DNA from: Chloroflexota bacterium
Lineage (GTDB): Bacteria > Chloroflexota > Anaerolineae > Anaerolineales > Villigracilaceae
Reading direction: 5' to 3'
Assembly: GCA_021414245.1 (NCBI GenBank)
Contig: JAIOOU010000015.1
Span: 401,608-465,607 of the forward strand
Length of the DNA stretch: 64,000 nt
Shown here: in pieces, positions 9,522 through 18,108 of the stretch
How the letters are laid out: every line of letters begins with the position of its first letter
Position numbering within the stretch: position 1 is the stretch's first letter
Translations under genes and position numbers: made by a program
Notes under the pieces: model-generated
Told to the model about the DNA's origin: nothing
Seen by the model: only the letters and a program-made list of their open reading frames with translations
Databases searched by the model: none

Positions 9522-10184
9522 TTTAATCCTCGCAAATGCGCGGACCGGGAAGGTACCAGCCCCTTTGAATTTGGGCGGGACGGCGTTAAAGGTGAAACCC
9601 TGTTCCGGGATACTGGAAAGATTACACAAATGCTCCACGATCAGGATATCCCCGCGCAGCAAGGTGGAGTGCACGGGTCTGGTATTGCCGCGTGTGTCGT
9701 CAATATTGTGGGAATCAATCCCAACAAGTTTTACACCGCACTGTTTCAGGTGGACGGCAGCATCCTCCGTCAGGAAGGGGTGGTTTTCATAATACCGGTC
9801 CGTTGCCCAATGTTCATCCCAACTGGTGCGGATCAACACTGCCCGTCCGCGAAGTTCCCTGCCCTTGAAAGCCTCCGCCGTGACAGCCAGACCCTTGCGG
9901 TAATCCGCATGTACGACAACCCCTTCGAGGTCTGCAAAACTTTCAATGCCCACCTCGGAAAGGTCCCTGCCGTCCTCGTACCTGTGAAAGGGGCAATCCA
10001 CATAGGTACCTGTATTGGTCACCATTTCGATTTTCCCGATCTGAAATTCCGTGCCCGGGGCATAGCGTTCGCGCGAGGCCTCACGGCTAAGATAGTCGCA
10101 AATAATGGGGGCGGGCAGGCCCTTGTAGGTGACCAGTCCCTCGTAAATGACATGGCTGAGATCAATATAAGTTGATTTGCTCAT
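9519..10184 (-). CDS. Cyclase / kynurenine formamidase-like metal hydrolase with altered metal motif
   Basis: 221 residues, preceded by TTGGAG 6 bases upstream. The fold signature of the PF04199 cyclase family is present: DLSHVIYEGLVTYKG at the N-terminus, RAVLIRTSWDEHW in the middle and LVGIDSHNIDD later. The family's metal-binding element HxGTHxDxPxH reads NTGTYVDCPFH here, so Asn57 and Tyr61 replace two histidines while Asp63 and His67 remain. Family members hydrolyse N-formylkynurenine, isatin or similar amides. With the changed ligands the substrate and even metal use are uncertain. Single gene with its own promoter region and a shared terminator. Confidence 0.8.
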   Translation of the reverse strand: MSKSTYIDLSHVIYEGLVTYKGLPAPIICDYLSREASRERYAPGTEFQIGKIEMVTNTGTYVDCPFHRYEDGRDLSEVGIESFADLEGVVVHADYRKGLAVTAEAFKGRELRGRAVLIRTSWDEHWATDRYYENHPFLTEDAAVHLKQCGVKLVGIDSHNIDDTRGNTRPVHSTLLRGDILIVEHLCNLSSIPEQGFTFNAVPPKFKGAGTFPVRAFARIK

Positions 10185-10243
10185 GGCGGCTCCAATTCCT
10201 TCGTATTGTCATTTTTTATTAACCTCAATCTACCAATTTCCCT

Positions 10244-12721
10244 TCACGGGCAGACAGGCGGGGAAGAAGTCTGCTGAAGAATGAGTTCCTCCCGGCTTTC
10301 GGTCTGTAGCCACACTGCCCAGGCGGAAATATATTTCCCATGATCGCATCCGATCACTGCAACCCTGGATGCATGTGGAAAAAACGCGGGTGGTTTTTCA
10401 TCAGGCAGGATGACCTGCAAATCCTCGTCATTGATCAGCCAGAAGTGCAGAAATCTAAAGTCCTCCGGCATGTCAGAGAGGTAAATGCCTCCATCCGGTT
10501 TGAAAAAACGGGGATACAGTGCAATGCCGGAGACAAGCACCGCATTTTTTTGATCAAGGAAATTTGCTAGCTGGTCAGGCGTCAGGATATTTCGCTGCAC
10601 AAGGGCTGTTTTGACCGCATCCGTTAAACCGTCGAGATTCTGACGGGGAATTATTCTTTCCGCCAAAGGGACCGAAAGACCCAAAAGGAGCAGCGATAAA
10701 AATACCAGGGGAGAAACAGGCACCCTGCCCGCCGGCGGGTCATTGTCCACGGCCACAACAGGATCAGGCGTCAGGAATGAACCGATCCTGGAAGGCAGGT
10801 AGGAAAGCGCAATGCAAAAATATACAAGCATGATCCAGTCAACCGGAAGGGCAAACCTCCAACCGGATGTGCGGGCGATCGCATTTCCGAACTGATAAAC
10901 AACAAAGACCAAAACCGGAAATGAACCGGGCAGTTTTCCCGCCCGCCAGGCGAGCGCCATTCCAAATGAAAGAATGGCGAGATTGACGATCAGGGAGAGC
11001 AGACTGCCCGCATTCATGGACCCATCCCAAACATTCCAGAAGGGAAGCCGGCCGACCAGATCCCCGGGCGAGTCTGTGGAATACAGCGGAGCAAGATAAA
11101 CTGCGCTCAAGGCAAGGCCATGCATAAAATGGTTTGATATGAAAAAGGCCACATCCCCGGGATGTTCAAAAATAAAGGTTTTTATGTTTGAAGAGAGCCG
11201 GTCCGAAAAAGCCGCAGCTGTCTCGCCCGGTTCCGGCTGCGGATAGTCCGTGGGGTTTGGTGAGTAATTCCGTGCCATCAGGGCCTTTTCGCCCTGATCC
11301 CCCAAGCCAAATCTGCCGGTCAAATTCCAATTTCGCCAACCCCAGGGCAGAATCACCAGGACGAACCCCAACAGGACAAGAGCCGCGTTCTCGAACTGAA
11401 TTTTCTTTAACTTTGAGGGCAGTAGGGCCAATAGCAGAATTAAGGGCAGCAGGATCAGGGACTGGGCCCGGATCAGCGCGGTCACCCCCAACATTGCGCC
11501 GGCGATCAGGAGCAACCATGCATCCCGTTTCGATTTCGCGAACAGGAGGGTGCAGACATATACAAAGATCACAATCCCCAGGGTGGCCGCCAGATCGCTC
11601 ATGATCAATTTGGCGTGGGACACAACGATCTTTCCCGACAGATCGATCGCATTGGTTTCACGCAAAATTTCAAGACCGCCTGCCAGAAAGCCTGCCAGGC
11701 GATTTGAAAGCCTGGCAGTTATCAAGTAGATAAAACAGGGAATCAACGCAAGCAACAGGATTTGGATCGAGACAGTTCCTTCATAGGAAGTCCCGCCGAC
11801 CTTGTGAAACAGGGCGACCAGGCCCACATACAACGGTCTGCGGACCTGGACTTCCGTGAATCCCATCCCGGAGATCAGGTGATACGACATCCTGTCAAAA
11901 AGGACGGCGTCGGAGTAGGGATAATATTCGTAATTCGGAGCGGACACCGCCGGGGCGAAATGGGACGGGTGCATGGGTTGATTCGACCAAAGAACCACGG
12001 CCAGAATCCACAGGAATAGAAAGGTAAGAACATCCAACACCGGCAGGAGACGGGAGGAATCGCCCTTGAACCTTGACCCAATGATATAAACAATAAAAGA
12101 CAGCAAAAAACCGATTGACAGAACAAGGTTTAACTGCACAAAGGTCAGCGGGGTTCCGGCCGGCCCCCAATTCAGTCCAACTTGATCGAATGTAAAGCCG
12201 ATCTTCGTAATGGAAATGAAAACCGCCAGCAGGGCAAATACACCTGCAATCAACAAGGAGGTTCTCAAAACCGCCCGAATGGAATGATCCTTCCGCATGG
12301 CAAGATGAGGCCACAGGAAAATGAAACTCAACTGCAGGCATACCAGCGACCCAAGCAGGAATAACGGAGCAAGCCGTGTATAGATCGCCTCGCTGAAATG
12401 GGAAATCCATATTTCCCTGTAAAGAAACGCCAGCCAGGAGGTCAGGCAAACGGTAAAAAACAGAAAAGGAATAAAAAGGCCGGCTTTCAGCCCTTGTATT
12501 CCTTCAGTCAACTTCGCAGTCTGTTCGGGGGAATGGAACTTAAAAAAAACGAAACCATTGGCGTAAATGACCGCCAGAATTCCGGCCAGAGAGACCAGAC
12601 GAAACGGGGATAAATTCAGGAGGTTCCCACCGGCACCGCCCGGGAGTGAGGCCAAATGGATAAATGCCATGCCTCCACTAAAAGCCGTCAGGATTGAAAA
12701 AAAACGAATCGTTTTTCGCAT
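10244..12721 (-). CDS. Multi-pass membrane glycosyltransferase, GT39-like
   Basis: About 825 residues from ATG 12721; an in-frame TTG at 12730 is the alternative. Around fourteen hydrophobic helices occupy most of the protein. Motifs typical of dolichyl/polyprenyl-phosphate-sugar transferases are seen mid-protein: YSDAVLFDRMSYHL (acidic loop after an early helix), RRPLYVGLVALFHKVGG and MSDLAATLG, then ALIRAQSLILLP. A C-terminal soluble part of about 90 residues follows a last membrane block. It is similar in plan, but not obviously in sequence, to the gene at 1271-3472. It probably decorates protein or lipid with sugar at the outer membrane face; acceptor unknown. Confidence 0.75.
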   Translation of the reverse strand: MRKTIRFFSILTAFSGGMAFIHLASLPGGAGGNLLNLSPFRLVSLAGILAVIYANGFVFFKFHSPEQTAKLTEGIQGLKAGLFIPFLFFTVCLTSWLAFLYREIWISHFSEAIYTRLAPLFLLGSLVCLQLSFIFLWPHLAMRKDHSIRAVLRTSLLIAGVFALLAVFISITKIGFTFDQVGLNWGPAGTPLTFVQLNLVLSIGFLLSFIVYIIGSRFKGDSSRLLPVLDVLTFLFLWILAVVLWSNQPMHPSHFAPAVSAPNYEYYPYSDAVLFDRMSYHLISGMGFTEVQVRRPLYVGLVALFHKVGGTSYEGTVSIQILLLALIPCFIYLITARLSNRLAGFLAGGLEILRETNAIDLSGKIVVSHAKLIMSDLAATLGIVIFVYVCTLLFAKSKRDAWLLLIAGAMLGVTALIRAQSLILLPLILLLALLPSKLKKIQFENAALVLLGFVLVILPWGWRNWNLTGRFGLGDQGEKALMARNYSPNPTDYPQPEPGETAAAFSDRLSSNIKTFIFEHPGDVAFFISNHFMHGLALSAVYLAPLYSTDSPGDLVGRLPFWNVWDGSMNAGSLLSLIVNLAILSFGMALAWRAGKLPGSFPVLVFVVYQFGNAIARTSGWRFALPVDWIMLVYFCIALSYLPSRIGSFLTPDPVVAVDNDPPAGRVPVSPLVFLSLLLLGLSVPLAERIIPRQNLDGLTDAVKTALVQRNILTPDQLANFLDQKNAVLVSGIALYPRFFKPDGGIYLSDMPEDFRFLHFWLINDEDLQVILPDEKPPAFFPHASRVAVIGCDHGKYISAWAVWLQTESREELILQQTSSPPVCP

Positions 12722-12808
12722 GACATTCAAATCCCGCCGCCATGCGCAAAGTCGATTTTGAAATCAAAATTCCCGCATTTGGTCATGGAGTGTGATCCCT
12801 GTTCCAAT

Positions 12809-14812
12809 TTATCCCTGCAGCGCTTCCCACTCCGCCATGACCGCGTCCATTTCCTTTTGTATCGTGTCATAATCCCTGGCGAGCTTGATCACGGCGCCGG
12901 CATCCTTGGGTGGATGCGCCAGCTGTTCACCGATCTCACCCAGCTGGGCCTCAAACGCGGCGATCTTTTTTTCCAGCTCCAGCTTCTTCGCGGTCTTCTT
13001 CTTATCTTCCTTCGTACCTGGAGACTTTGCCTTTGGAGTCTCCTTCCTTTTCGCCTCCTCCCGCTCGGCTTGAACCGCTGCGCGGCGGGCCAGGTCCTTT
13101 TCGCGTTCCTCCTTCAATTGGGAGTAGATACCCTTGAAGATGATCAGATGGGATTCGTCCGTGTCGATCTCCCAAATCTGGGTGGCGATGGCGTCCACGA
13201 GATAACGGTCATGCGTGACGAGCAGGATCGTGCCTTCGTAATCATCCAGCACGGCCTCCAGGATTTCCTGCGAAGGGATATCCAAATGGTTGGTGGGTTC
13301 ATCCAATAATAGAAGGTTGGTATCCTGCAGGGCCAGCTTGGCCAGCGCGAGACGTCCGCGCTCGCCGCCGGAGAGCATGGATACCATCTTAAAGGCATCA
13401 TCGCCGGAGAAGAGATATTTGCCGAGATATTCGCGCGCCTTCTGCGGCAGCCAGCCGGTCGTATGCATGATCTCGTCGATCACGCTTTTTTTCGGGTCAA
13501 GACTTTCGTGAGCCTGGGCGAAATAGCCAATGTGCAGACTCTCCCCAAGGGTCACCTGGCCCTCCAACGGCGGGATCTGACCGAGGATCGTTTTGAGAAA
13601 GGTCGATTTACCGGCGCCGTTCGGTCCAATTAAGGCGGCACAGTCGCCGCGTCGCAAGTCAATGTTTGGGGAGGAAAACAGGAATTTATCGGAGAATCCC
13701 ACTTTGAGATTTTCGGTGCGGATGACCATGTCACCGGAGCGGGCGGCCTGGGCAAGGCGCAAATGCAGGTTGGGCAGCTGGCGCACCGGGGATTGCAAGG
13801 CATTGATGCGGCGGCCGGCTTCCTCCACACTGAGAATGGAAGTGGTGACGGAAATTTCGCCAGCGGTCTCGCTCCATTTTTGTTTGAGCGCGGCTTCCAT
13901 GCCGATCTGTTCAATGGCCTGAATGATGCGCGAGAGACGCTTGAGCTTGCCCTTGGCCTGCAACACATTTTGCCCGGCCACATTTTTGCGGATGTATTCC
14001 ATTTCCTTCTGCAGCTTTTCCTTTTCGCTGTCGAAGACTTCCTGACGGCGGGCCATGCGTTCCGCACGCTGCTTGAGATAGGCGCTGTAATTGCCGCGAT
14101 AGAATTCGGTGGCACCCGGAAACATTTCCAAAATGGCATTGCTGGCCTTGTCCAGAAAGAAACGGTCATGTGAAATGATGATGGCCGCGCCCTCCCATTG
14201 ACTCAAATATCCTTCGAGCCATTCGACGGCGGCAATGTCCAGGTGATTGGTCGGCTCATCGAGCAAGAGCAGGTCCGGGTCCTCGAGCAGGAGGCGCGCC
14301 AAAAATCCGCGTGTGCGCTGCCCGCCGGAAAGATGATCCAGATCAAGTTGATAATCGGATTCGCTGAATCCCAGCCCGGTCAACACCTGACGGATCCGGG
14401 TGGTGTAGGTATAACCGCCGCGCCGTTCAAAATCCTCCTGCAGTTTGCCGTAGCGTTCCATCACTTCTTCAAGCTGATCCGGGTCGGACATCAAGCCTTC
14501 AAGGCGATGCAGTTCCTCCTGTTCGCCTTTGAAATGTTCGAAAACGGATTCGCAGGCCGACCAGATCGTGCCCGTCATTTTGAAATCCGCCTCCTGCGAC
14601 AGGTATCCGATTCGGACTCCCCGTGTGCGGGATACTGTCCCTGAAGTGGGTTCATCCGCACCGACCAGGATGCGCATGAGCGAGGTCTTGCCGATCCCGT
14701 TCGGACCGACAATAGCCATGCGCGCGCCTTTGGCGACAGTGAAGGATACCCCGCTGAAAATATCCGTGGGGCCGTATGATTTTGCCAGTGAACTTACCGT
14801 AATGAGTGACAT
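12809..14812 (-). CDS. ABC-F family ATPase (Uup/EttA-like)
   Basis: 667 residues with two ABC nucleotide-binding domains and no membrane helices, the ABC-F plan. Domain 1: Walker A GPNGIGKTSL (about 37-46), signature LSGGQRTRG, Walker B LLLLDEPTNHLD. Domain 2: Walker A GPNGAGKSTF, signature LSGGERGRL, Walker B LLLLDEPTNHLD. Between them is a charged linker (about 240-300) that in this family inserts toward the ribosomal P-site tRNA. The last about 100 residues form a Lys/Glu-rich coiled coil as in Uup. Likely role: translation or ribosome rescue factor. TATAAT on the minus strand about 37 bases upstream of ATG 14812 may be its promoter. Confidence 0.9.
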   Translation of the reverse strand: MSLITVSSLAKSYGPTDIFSGVSFTVAKGARMAIVGPNGIGKTSLMRILVGADEPTSGTVSRTRGVRIGYLSQEADFKMTGTIWSACESVFEHFKGEQEELHRLEGLMSDPDQLEEVMERYGKLQEDFERRGGYTYTTRIRQVLTGLGFSESDYQLDLDHLSGGQRTRGFLARLLLEDPDLLLLDEPTNHLDIAAVEWLEGYLSQWEGAAIIISHDRFFLDKASNAILEMFPGATEFYRGNYSAYLKQRAERMARRQEVFDSEKEKLQKEMEYIRKNVAGQNVLQAKGKLKRLSRIIQAIEQIGMEAALKQKWSETAGEISVTTSILSVEEAGRRINALQSPVRQLPNLHLRLAQAARSGDMVIRTENLKVGFSDKFLFSSPNIDLRRGDCAALIGPNGAGKSTFLKTILGQIPPLEGQVTLGESLHIGYFAQAHESLDPKKSVIDEIMHTTGWLPQKAREYLGKYLFSGDDAFKMVSMLSGGERGRLALAKLALQDTNLLLLDEPTNHLDIPSQEILEAVLDDYEGTILLVTHDRYLVDAIATQIWEIDTDESHLIIFKGIYSQLKEEREKDLARRAAVQAEREEAKRKETPKAKSPGTKEDKKKTAKKLELEKKIAAFEAQLGEIGEQLAHPPKDAGAVIKLARDYDTIQKEMDAVMAEWEALQG

Positions 14813-14875
14813 GTTGTTCCAATTTTCAGTTTTGAGCGCCTCGTATTATAAGCGAAAGGGATGGCTTGCAGCATT

Positions 14876-14976
14876 TAGAAGCTATCTCAAAAATACCCTT
14901 GCTGGGCAAAAGTCCCAAATTTACAAGGGAAATCCGACAGTTTCAGGGACTTTAACCATTTTTGAGATGACTTCTA
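14876..14976. repeat. 101-bp imperfect palindrome, MITE-like
   Basis: Terminal inverted repeats of 19 bases (14876-14894 and 14958-14976; TAGAAG..ATCTCAAAAAT and its complement) match at 17 of 19 positions. An inner pair AAAGTCCC / GGGACTTT (near 14908 and 14946) continues the pairing. The size and termini resemble a miniature inverted-repeat element or an IS-end relic. No clear target-site duplication was found. A long-stem regulatory RNA is the alternative. Confidence 0.5.
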
Positions 14977-15005
14977 GTTATTTATTAATTGGTTTTGGAG
15001 GGTTA

Positions 15006-15040
15006 GAAAAAAACTTCCAAGTTTGTGGAAACTCGGAAGT
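15006..15040 (-). terminator. Rho-independent terminator of the small Lys-rich gene
   Basis: ACTTCCAAGTTT / AAACTCGGAAGT, 11 of 12 pairs, loop GTGG, followed on the minus strand by seven T. It lies just after the stop at 15053. Confidence 0.85.
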
Positions 15041-15052
15041 CAGGCGGGCAAA

Positions 15053-15202
15053 TTAATTTTCAGGCGCAACAGGCGGAGGCGGGGTCTCCTTGGGCTTGTT
15101 GCTGTTCTTCTTGATCTCTTTTTGGCGATCCTTCTCGGCCTTCTTCTTCTTCTTTTCCAGTTCCTTTTTACGCTTTTCGTATTGGTAATTCACTGCTGGC
15201 AT
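15053..15202 (-). CDS. Small Lys-rich protein (49 aa)
   Basis: A 49-residue gene. ATG 15202 is preceded by AGAAGGAC at good spacing, and the gene is closed by a strong terminator, so it is real despite its size. The product begins MPAVNYQYEKRKKELEKKKKKA, is almost entirely Lys/Glu helix for 35 residues, and ends in a Pro-rich tail (KPKETPPPPVAPEN). Such composition suits nucleic-acid or ribosome association, but no function is known to me. The neighbours do not define a pathway. Confidence 0.7.
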   Translation of the reverse strand: MPAVNYQYEKRKKELEKKKKKAEKDRQKEIKKNSNKPKETPPPPVAPEN

Positions 15203-15319
15203 TGGTTTGTCCTTCTGGAATTCAATTCCGGATAATAGGGGGGAAATTTCACGAAAGTTATATTAATCATTATAGCACCCAACCTCCGGGATTCCGCCCA
15301 CCAGGAATTGGCGGCATCG

Positions 15320-16681
15320 TCAGGCGATCTGCCTGAGCCAGTGATCGATTCTTTCGAAGGCCGGGGCAGGCCCGGGTCCGGCAGCGAGGCGGTATGTCAG
15401 CCAGAGAATCAGCAGGGGGGCCGAGAGTCTGGCGGCCGTGGACCAGGGATAGTAGTCAAAGGTCGGCATCAGGAAATAAACCAGATACGCAAATCCAAAG
15501 ATCCACCAATCCGCCCGTGACTCAAGTTTCATGAGGATCAAAAGAAACGGGAGAGCCAGGAAAATGCCGTGATGTTCCCAGACCAGGGGGGAAGCCAGGT
15601 TAAGCAAAAGCACCATGACCGGCATGGCATTCAGAGCCACCTCACCCTGCCCCTGAAAGAAGGTCCTTTCACGAATATTGCGGACCATGACAAAAAACGC
15701 AAAGCCCGCCACCATCAGCTTGACCGCATAAGCAAGGATGCGGGCGGCCAGCAAGGGAATGAAGTTGAGATTGTACAAGGCCAGGAAAATCGCATCGATC
15801 GAACCTTCCCGGAAGCTGACATCACGCACACCGACAACCTCCTGGCTGTTGCGCAGGAAATCATAATAAGGCGAGATGCCGTCGGTCAGGACAGGGATCG
15901 CGCCCACAAGGAGCAGGCTGATCCCGAAATAGAAAAGCCAGCGCCAGTCACGCTGCAGCAAAAAAACAAATGCCAGGATGACTGGCGATATCTTTAGATG
16001 CACCGCCACAGCCAATGCCAGCGCGGACAGGAACCTGTGGCGCGGATACAGCACCACTGTCAGCAGCATAAAATTCAGCATGTGCAAATTCACCTGGCCG
16101 TAGAACAGGGTTCGCAAAGCCGGGACGTTGACCAGCAGGAACAAGCTTGCGGTAAGGGCTGCTGTACGGGAGGAAAAACCATATTGTTTAAGAACGGCGA
16201 TCAGGAGGAAATAAAGGGCGGCAATGGAAACAATATTAAAGAGCCAGGAAGCCATCAGCAGACCCGGCTTGCCAAAATGAACGAAGGGTTCAAGCACCGC
16301 CGCCCAGAAAGGCGGATACAGATACCCCGCAGGCAATGGATTGTTTTTGTATAACTGCGTGGCCGCGTCAATATAGTATTCCAGGTCCCCGTACACGATT
16401 CGTTCACGCAACAGATTGATATACACGAGGTTGACCAGCAAAAACCCCGCATAGACGGGAAGGGTTTCCCGATTCAAACGTTCCGTATACACAAGATAGA
16501 TCGTCAGGCCAAACAACAACCAGACGATCAATGCAGAGGCAAGGTTTTGCCCAAGAATGGAATACGGCCCGGTGCGGATCAGTTTTTCGAACGCGCCAAT
16601 GTGGTTCAGCCAGGCCGTGCTGGCAAGCAGAAAGCCGGTCAACGCGGACCATAAAATAAGTACGTTACGGTTGGTTTTCAA
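15320..16681 (-). CDS. GT87 (DUF2029) membrane glycosyltransferase
   Basis: 453 residues, about ten hydrophobic helices. The family hallmark is the loop YGDLEYYIDAATQLY...PLPAGYLYPPFWAAVLEP (about 95-135), with the acidic residue and the YPP motif typical of polyprenol-phosphate-mannose alpha-mannosyltransferases such as mycobacterial PimE. The start is TTG 16681, since no in-frame ATG occurs before residue 130. An AGGAGG nearby lies on the wrong strand and is not its ribosome site. Probable role: adding hexose to a lipid or polymer on the outer membrane face. Confidence 0.8.
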   Translation of the reverse strand: MKTNRNVLILWSALTGFLLASTAWLNHIGAFEKLIRTGPYSILGQNLASALIVWLLFGLTIYLVYTERLNRETLPVYAGFLLVNLVYINLLRERIVYGDLEYYIDAATQLYKNNPLPAGYLYPPFWAAVLEPFVHFGKPGLLMASWLFNIVSIAALYFLLIAVLKQYGFSSRTAALTASLFLLVNVPALRTLFYGQVNLHMLNFMLLTVVLYPRHRFLSALALAVAVHLKISPVILAFVFLLQRDWRWLFYFGISLLLVGAIPVLTDGISPYYDFLRNSQEVVGVRDVSFREGSIDAIFLALYNLNFIPLLAARILAYAVKLMVAGFAFFVMVRNIRERTFFQGQGEVALNAMPVMVLLLNLASPLVWEHHGIFLALPFLLILMKLESRADWWIFGFAYLVYFLMPTFDYYPWSTAARLSAPLLILWLTYRLAAGPGPAPAFERIDHWLRQIA

Positions 16682-16714
16682 AGGAGGTCACCAGGCAAAG
16701 GTTGTCAATTTAAG

Positions 16715-16747
16715 AAAAAATCATTCCTGCTATAGGAATGATTTTTA
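16715..16747 (-). terminator. Rho-independent terminator
   Basis: AAAAATCATTCCT / AGGAATGATTTTT hairpin with a 5-base loop, 30 bases after the TfoX-like gene (minus strand) and before the GT87 start. Confidence 0.8.
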
Positions 16748-16776
16748 TTATACTGCCTAAAAATTGGAGGTTTGAA

Positions 16777-17127
16777 CTACTTCCTGCTCCCGCTCTTTTT
16801 GGCCGGTTTTTTCTTTTTAACCGGAAGCGGCAACTCTGCGGCGGTGATCCGGGCCAGTTCACTTAGCCATTTGCCATCCCTGATTTTTTCAGCGCTGATC
16901 AAAAAAGCCGGTTTGGCACCGGGATAGGGCGGGGTTTCCACCGTCTCCCCAATAAAGGACTTTCCGCCGGGAGTAGGCTTGATAAAGAGCTGATCATCGC
17001 AAACCGAGGCGACCATTTTCCCGTCACAATAGATGCCGTACTCACCGAACATCTTTTTATAAGAGACTTCGCCGGCACCCAACATCCGGGCAATCACAAA
17101 ATCAACAGTACCCTGGCTTGAAGACAT
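16777..17127 (-). CDS. TfoX N-terminal domain protein with basic tail
   Basis: 116 residues from ATG 17127, chosen because GGGAGA lies 6 bases upstream; another ATG 18 bases earlier directly follows the PhzF stop. The TfoX/Sxy N-terminal fold is recognisable: VIARMLGAGEVSYKKMFGEYGIYCDGKMVASVCDDQLFIKP-type sequence in short pieces, e.g. KMFGEYGIYCDG and LFIKPTPGG. The last 15 residues are a Lys-rich tail (VKKKKPAKKSGSRK). Full-length TfoX regulates competence in Gammaproteobacteria, but the stand-alone N-domain is of unknown function. Second gene of a phzF-tfoX pair. Confidence 0.85.
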   Translation of the reverse strand: MSSSQGTVDFVIARMLGAGEVSYKKMFGEYGIYCDGKMVASVCDDQLFIKPTPGGKSFIGETVETPPYPGAKPAFLISAEKIRDGKWLSELARITAAELPLPVKKKKPAKKSGSRK

Positions 17128-17145
17128 TGCATTTCTCCCATGCAT

Positions 17146-17982
17146 CTAATCAGAAATGTGACGCACTTCGCCGCTCACGGACACGCTTTCGCCGGTCTTC
17201 GAACTGTAACGGACCAGCAAACGAGACGGCATGCCCATGTCCTCGCCCTGCAGAATCATGAATGACTTTTTGCCCTGCCAATTAATATCACGCAGATATC
17301 CCGCCAAAGCGGCCGCGGCCGCACCCGTGGCGGGATCTTCATACACGCCGCCGGATGCAAAGGCGTTGCGGGAATGAAACACTTCATCGGATTCGCGCCA
17401 TATCACGCTGATCGTGACCAGGTCCTCCTCGGCCATGAGTGCTTTTCCCATCTCAAATTCATACTTCATGTCTGCAAGTATTTTGCGTTCCGTGACCGCG
17501 ATGACAAGATGTTTGGCACCCGCAAACGCAAAGCGGACCGGAAATTCGTAGTCAAGCTGATCCCGGTTCAGGTGGAAAGCCGCAAGAACTCGATCCACAT
17601 ATTCCCGCGGTGCATCCTTTGACCAGGTCTCCGGAGATTGAAGCGTAGCTGCAAAATTTTCATCCGCGGATCTTTCCGCGCTTACGCTGATCTCGCTGTC
17701 ATTTAAATACAGCTTGTAGGTCCCCTCGCCAAAACGCTCGCCCAAAGCGGCTCCGCTCGCAATGGTGGCGTGCCCGCAGAACGGCACTTCCCTCTCCGGC
17801 GCAAAATAACGGACCCGCCAGCCATCATCCTGTGGACTCAAAAAGGCCGTCTCGGAATATCCGACCTGTTTTGCGACCTTCAACATTTCCGCGGCTTCGG
17901 GCATTTTGTCGTTAAATACAACGCCGGCCGGGTTGCCGCCCTGACCTTGATGTGAGAATGCTGCAATTTTTAAGATGTTCAT
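17146..17982 (-). CDS. PhzF-family isomerase/epimerase-like protein
   Basis: 278 residues, with AAAGGATAAGA before ATG 17982. PhzF features: QGGNPAGVV near the N-terminus (about 14-22), YSETAFLSP with the conserved catalytic Glu (about 42-50), PFCGHATIASG (about 69-79) and DPATGAAAAALAGYL (about 215-230). The family is built like diaminopimelate epimerase and includes the phenazine isomerase PhzF. Phenazine genes are absent here, so the substrate is unknown. It is co-transcribed with the TfoX-like gene. Confidence 0.9.
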   Translation of the reverse strand: MNILKIAAFSHQGQGGNPAGVVFNDKMPEAAEMLKVAKQVGYSETAFLSPQDDGWRVRYFAPEREVPFCGHATIASGAALGERFGEGTYKLYLNDSEISVSAERSADENFAATLQSPETWSKDAPREYVDRVLAAFHLNRDQLDYEFPVRFAFAGAKHLVIAVTERKILADMKYEFEMGKALMAEEDLVTISVIWRESDEVFHSRNAFASGGVYEDPATGAAAAALAGYLRDINWQGKKSFMILQGEDMGMPSRLLVRYSSKTGESVSVSGEVRHISD

Positions 17983-18055
17983 TCTTATCCTTTGAGTAAC
18001 GTTAATTCGTTTTTATCTCTTTTGATGCATTATAGACAGGTTCCGAATAAAACAA

Positions 18056-18077
18056 CAGACCGCTTGAATGCGGTCTG
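18056..18077 (-). terminator. Rho-independent terminator
   Basis: CAGACCGC / GCGGTCTG stem with a 6-base loop, followed on the minus strand by TTGTTTTATT. It lies after the membrane-protein gene ending at 18109. Confidence 0.85.
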
Positions 18078-18108
18078 ATATATTTCCTACACTTCAATTT
18101 ACGTCCTG

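Noticed and set aside
16681..16687. AAGGAGG next to the GT87 start as its ribosome site
   Set aside because: It lies on the plus strand while the gene is on the minus strand.
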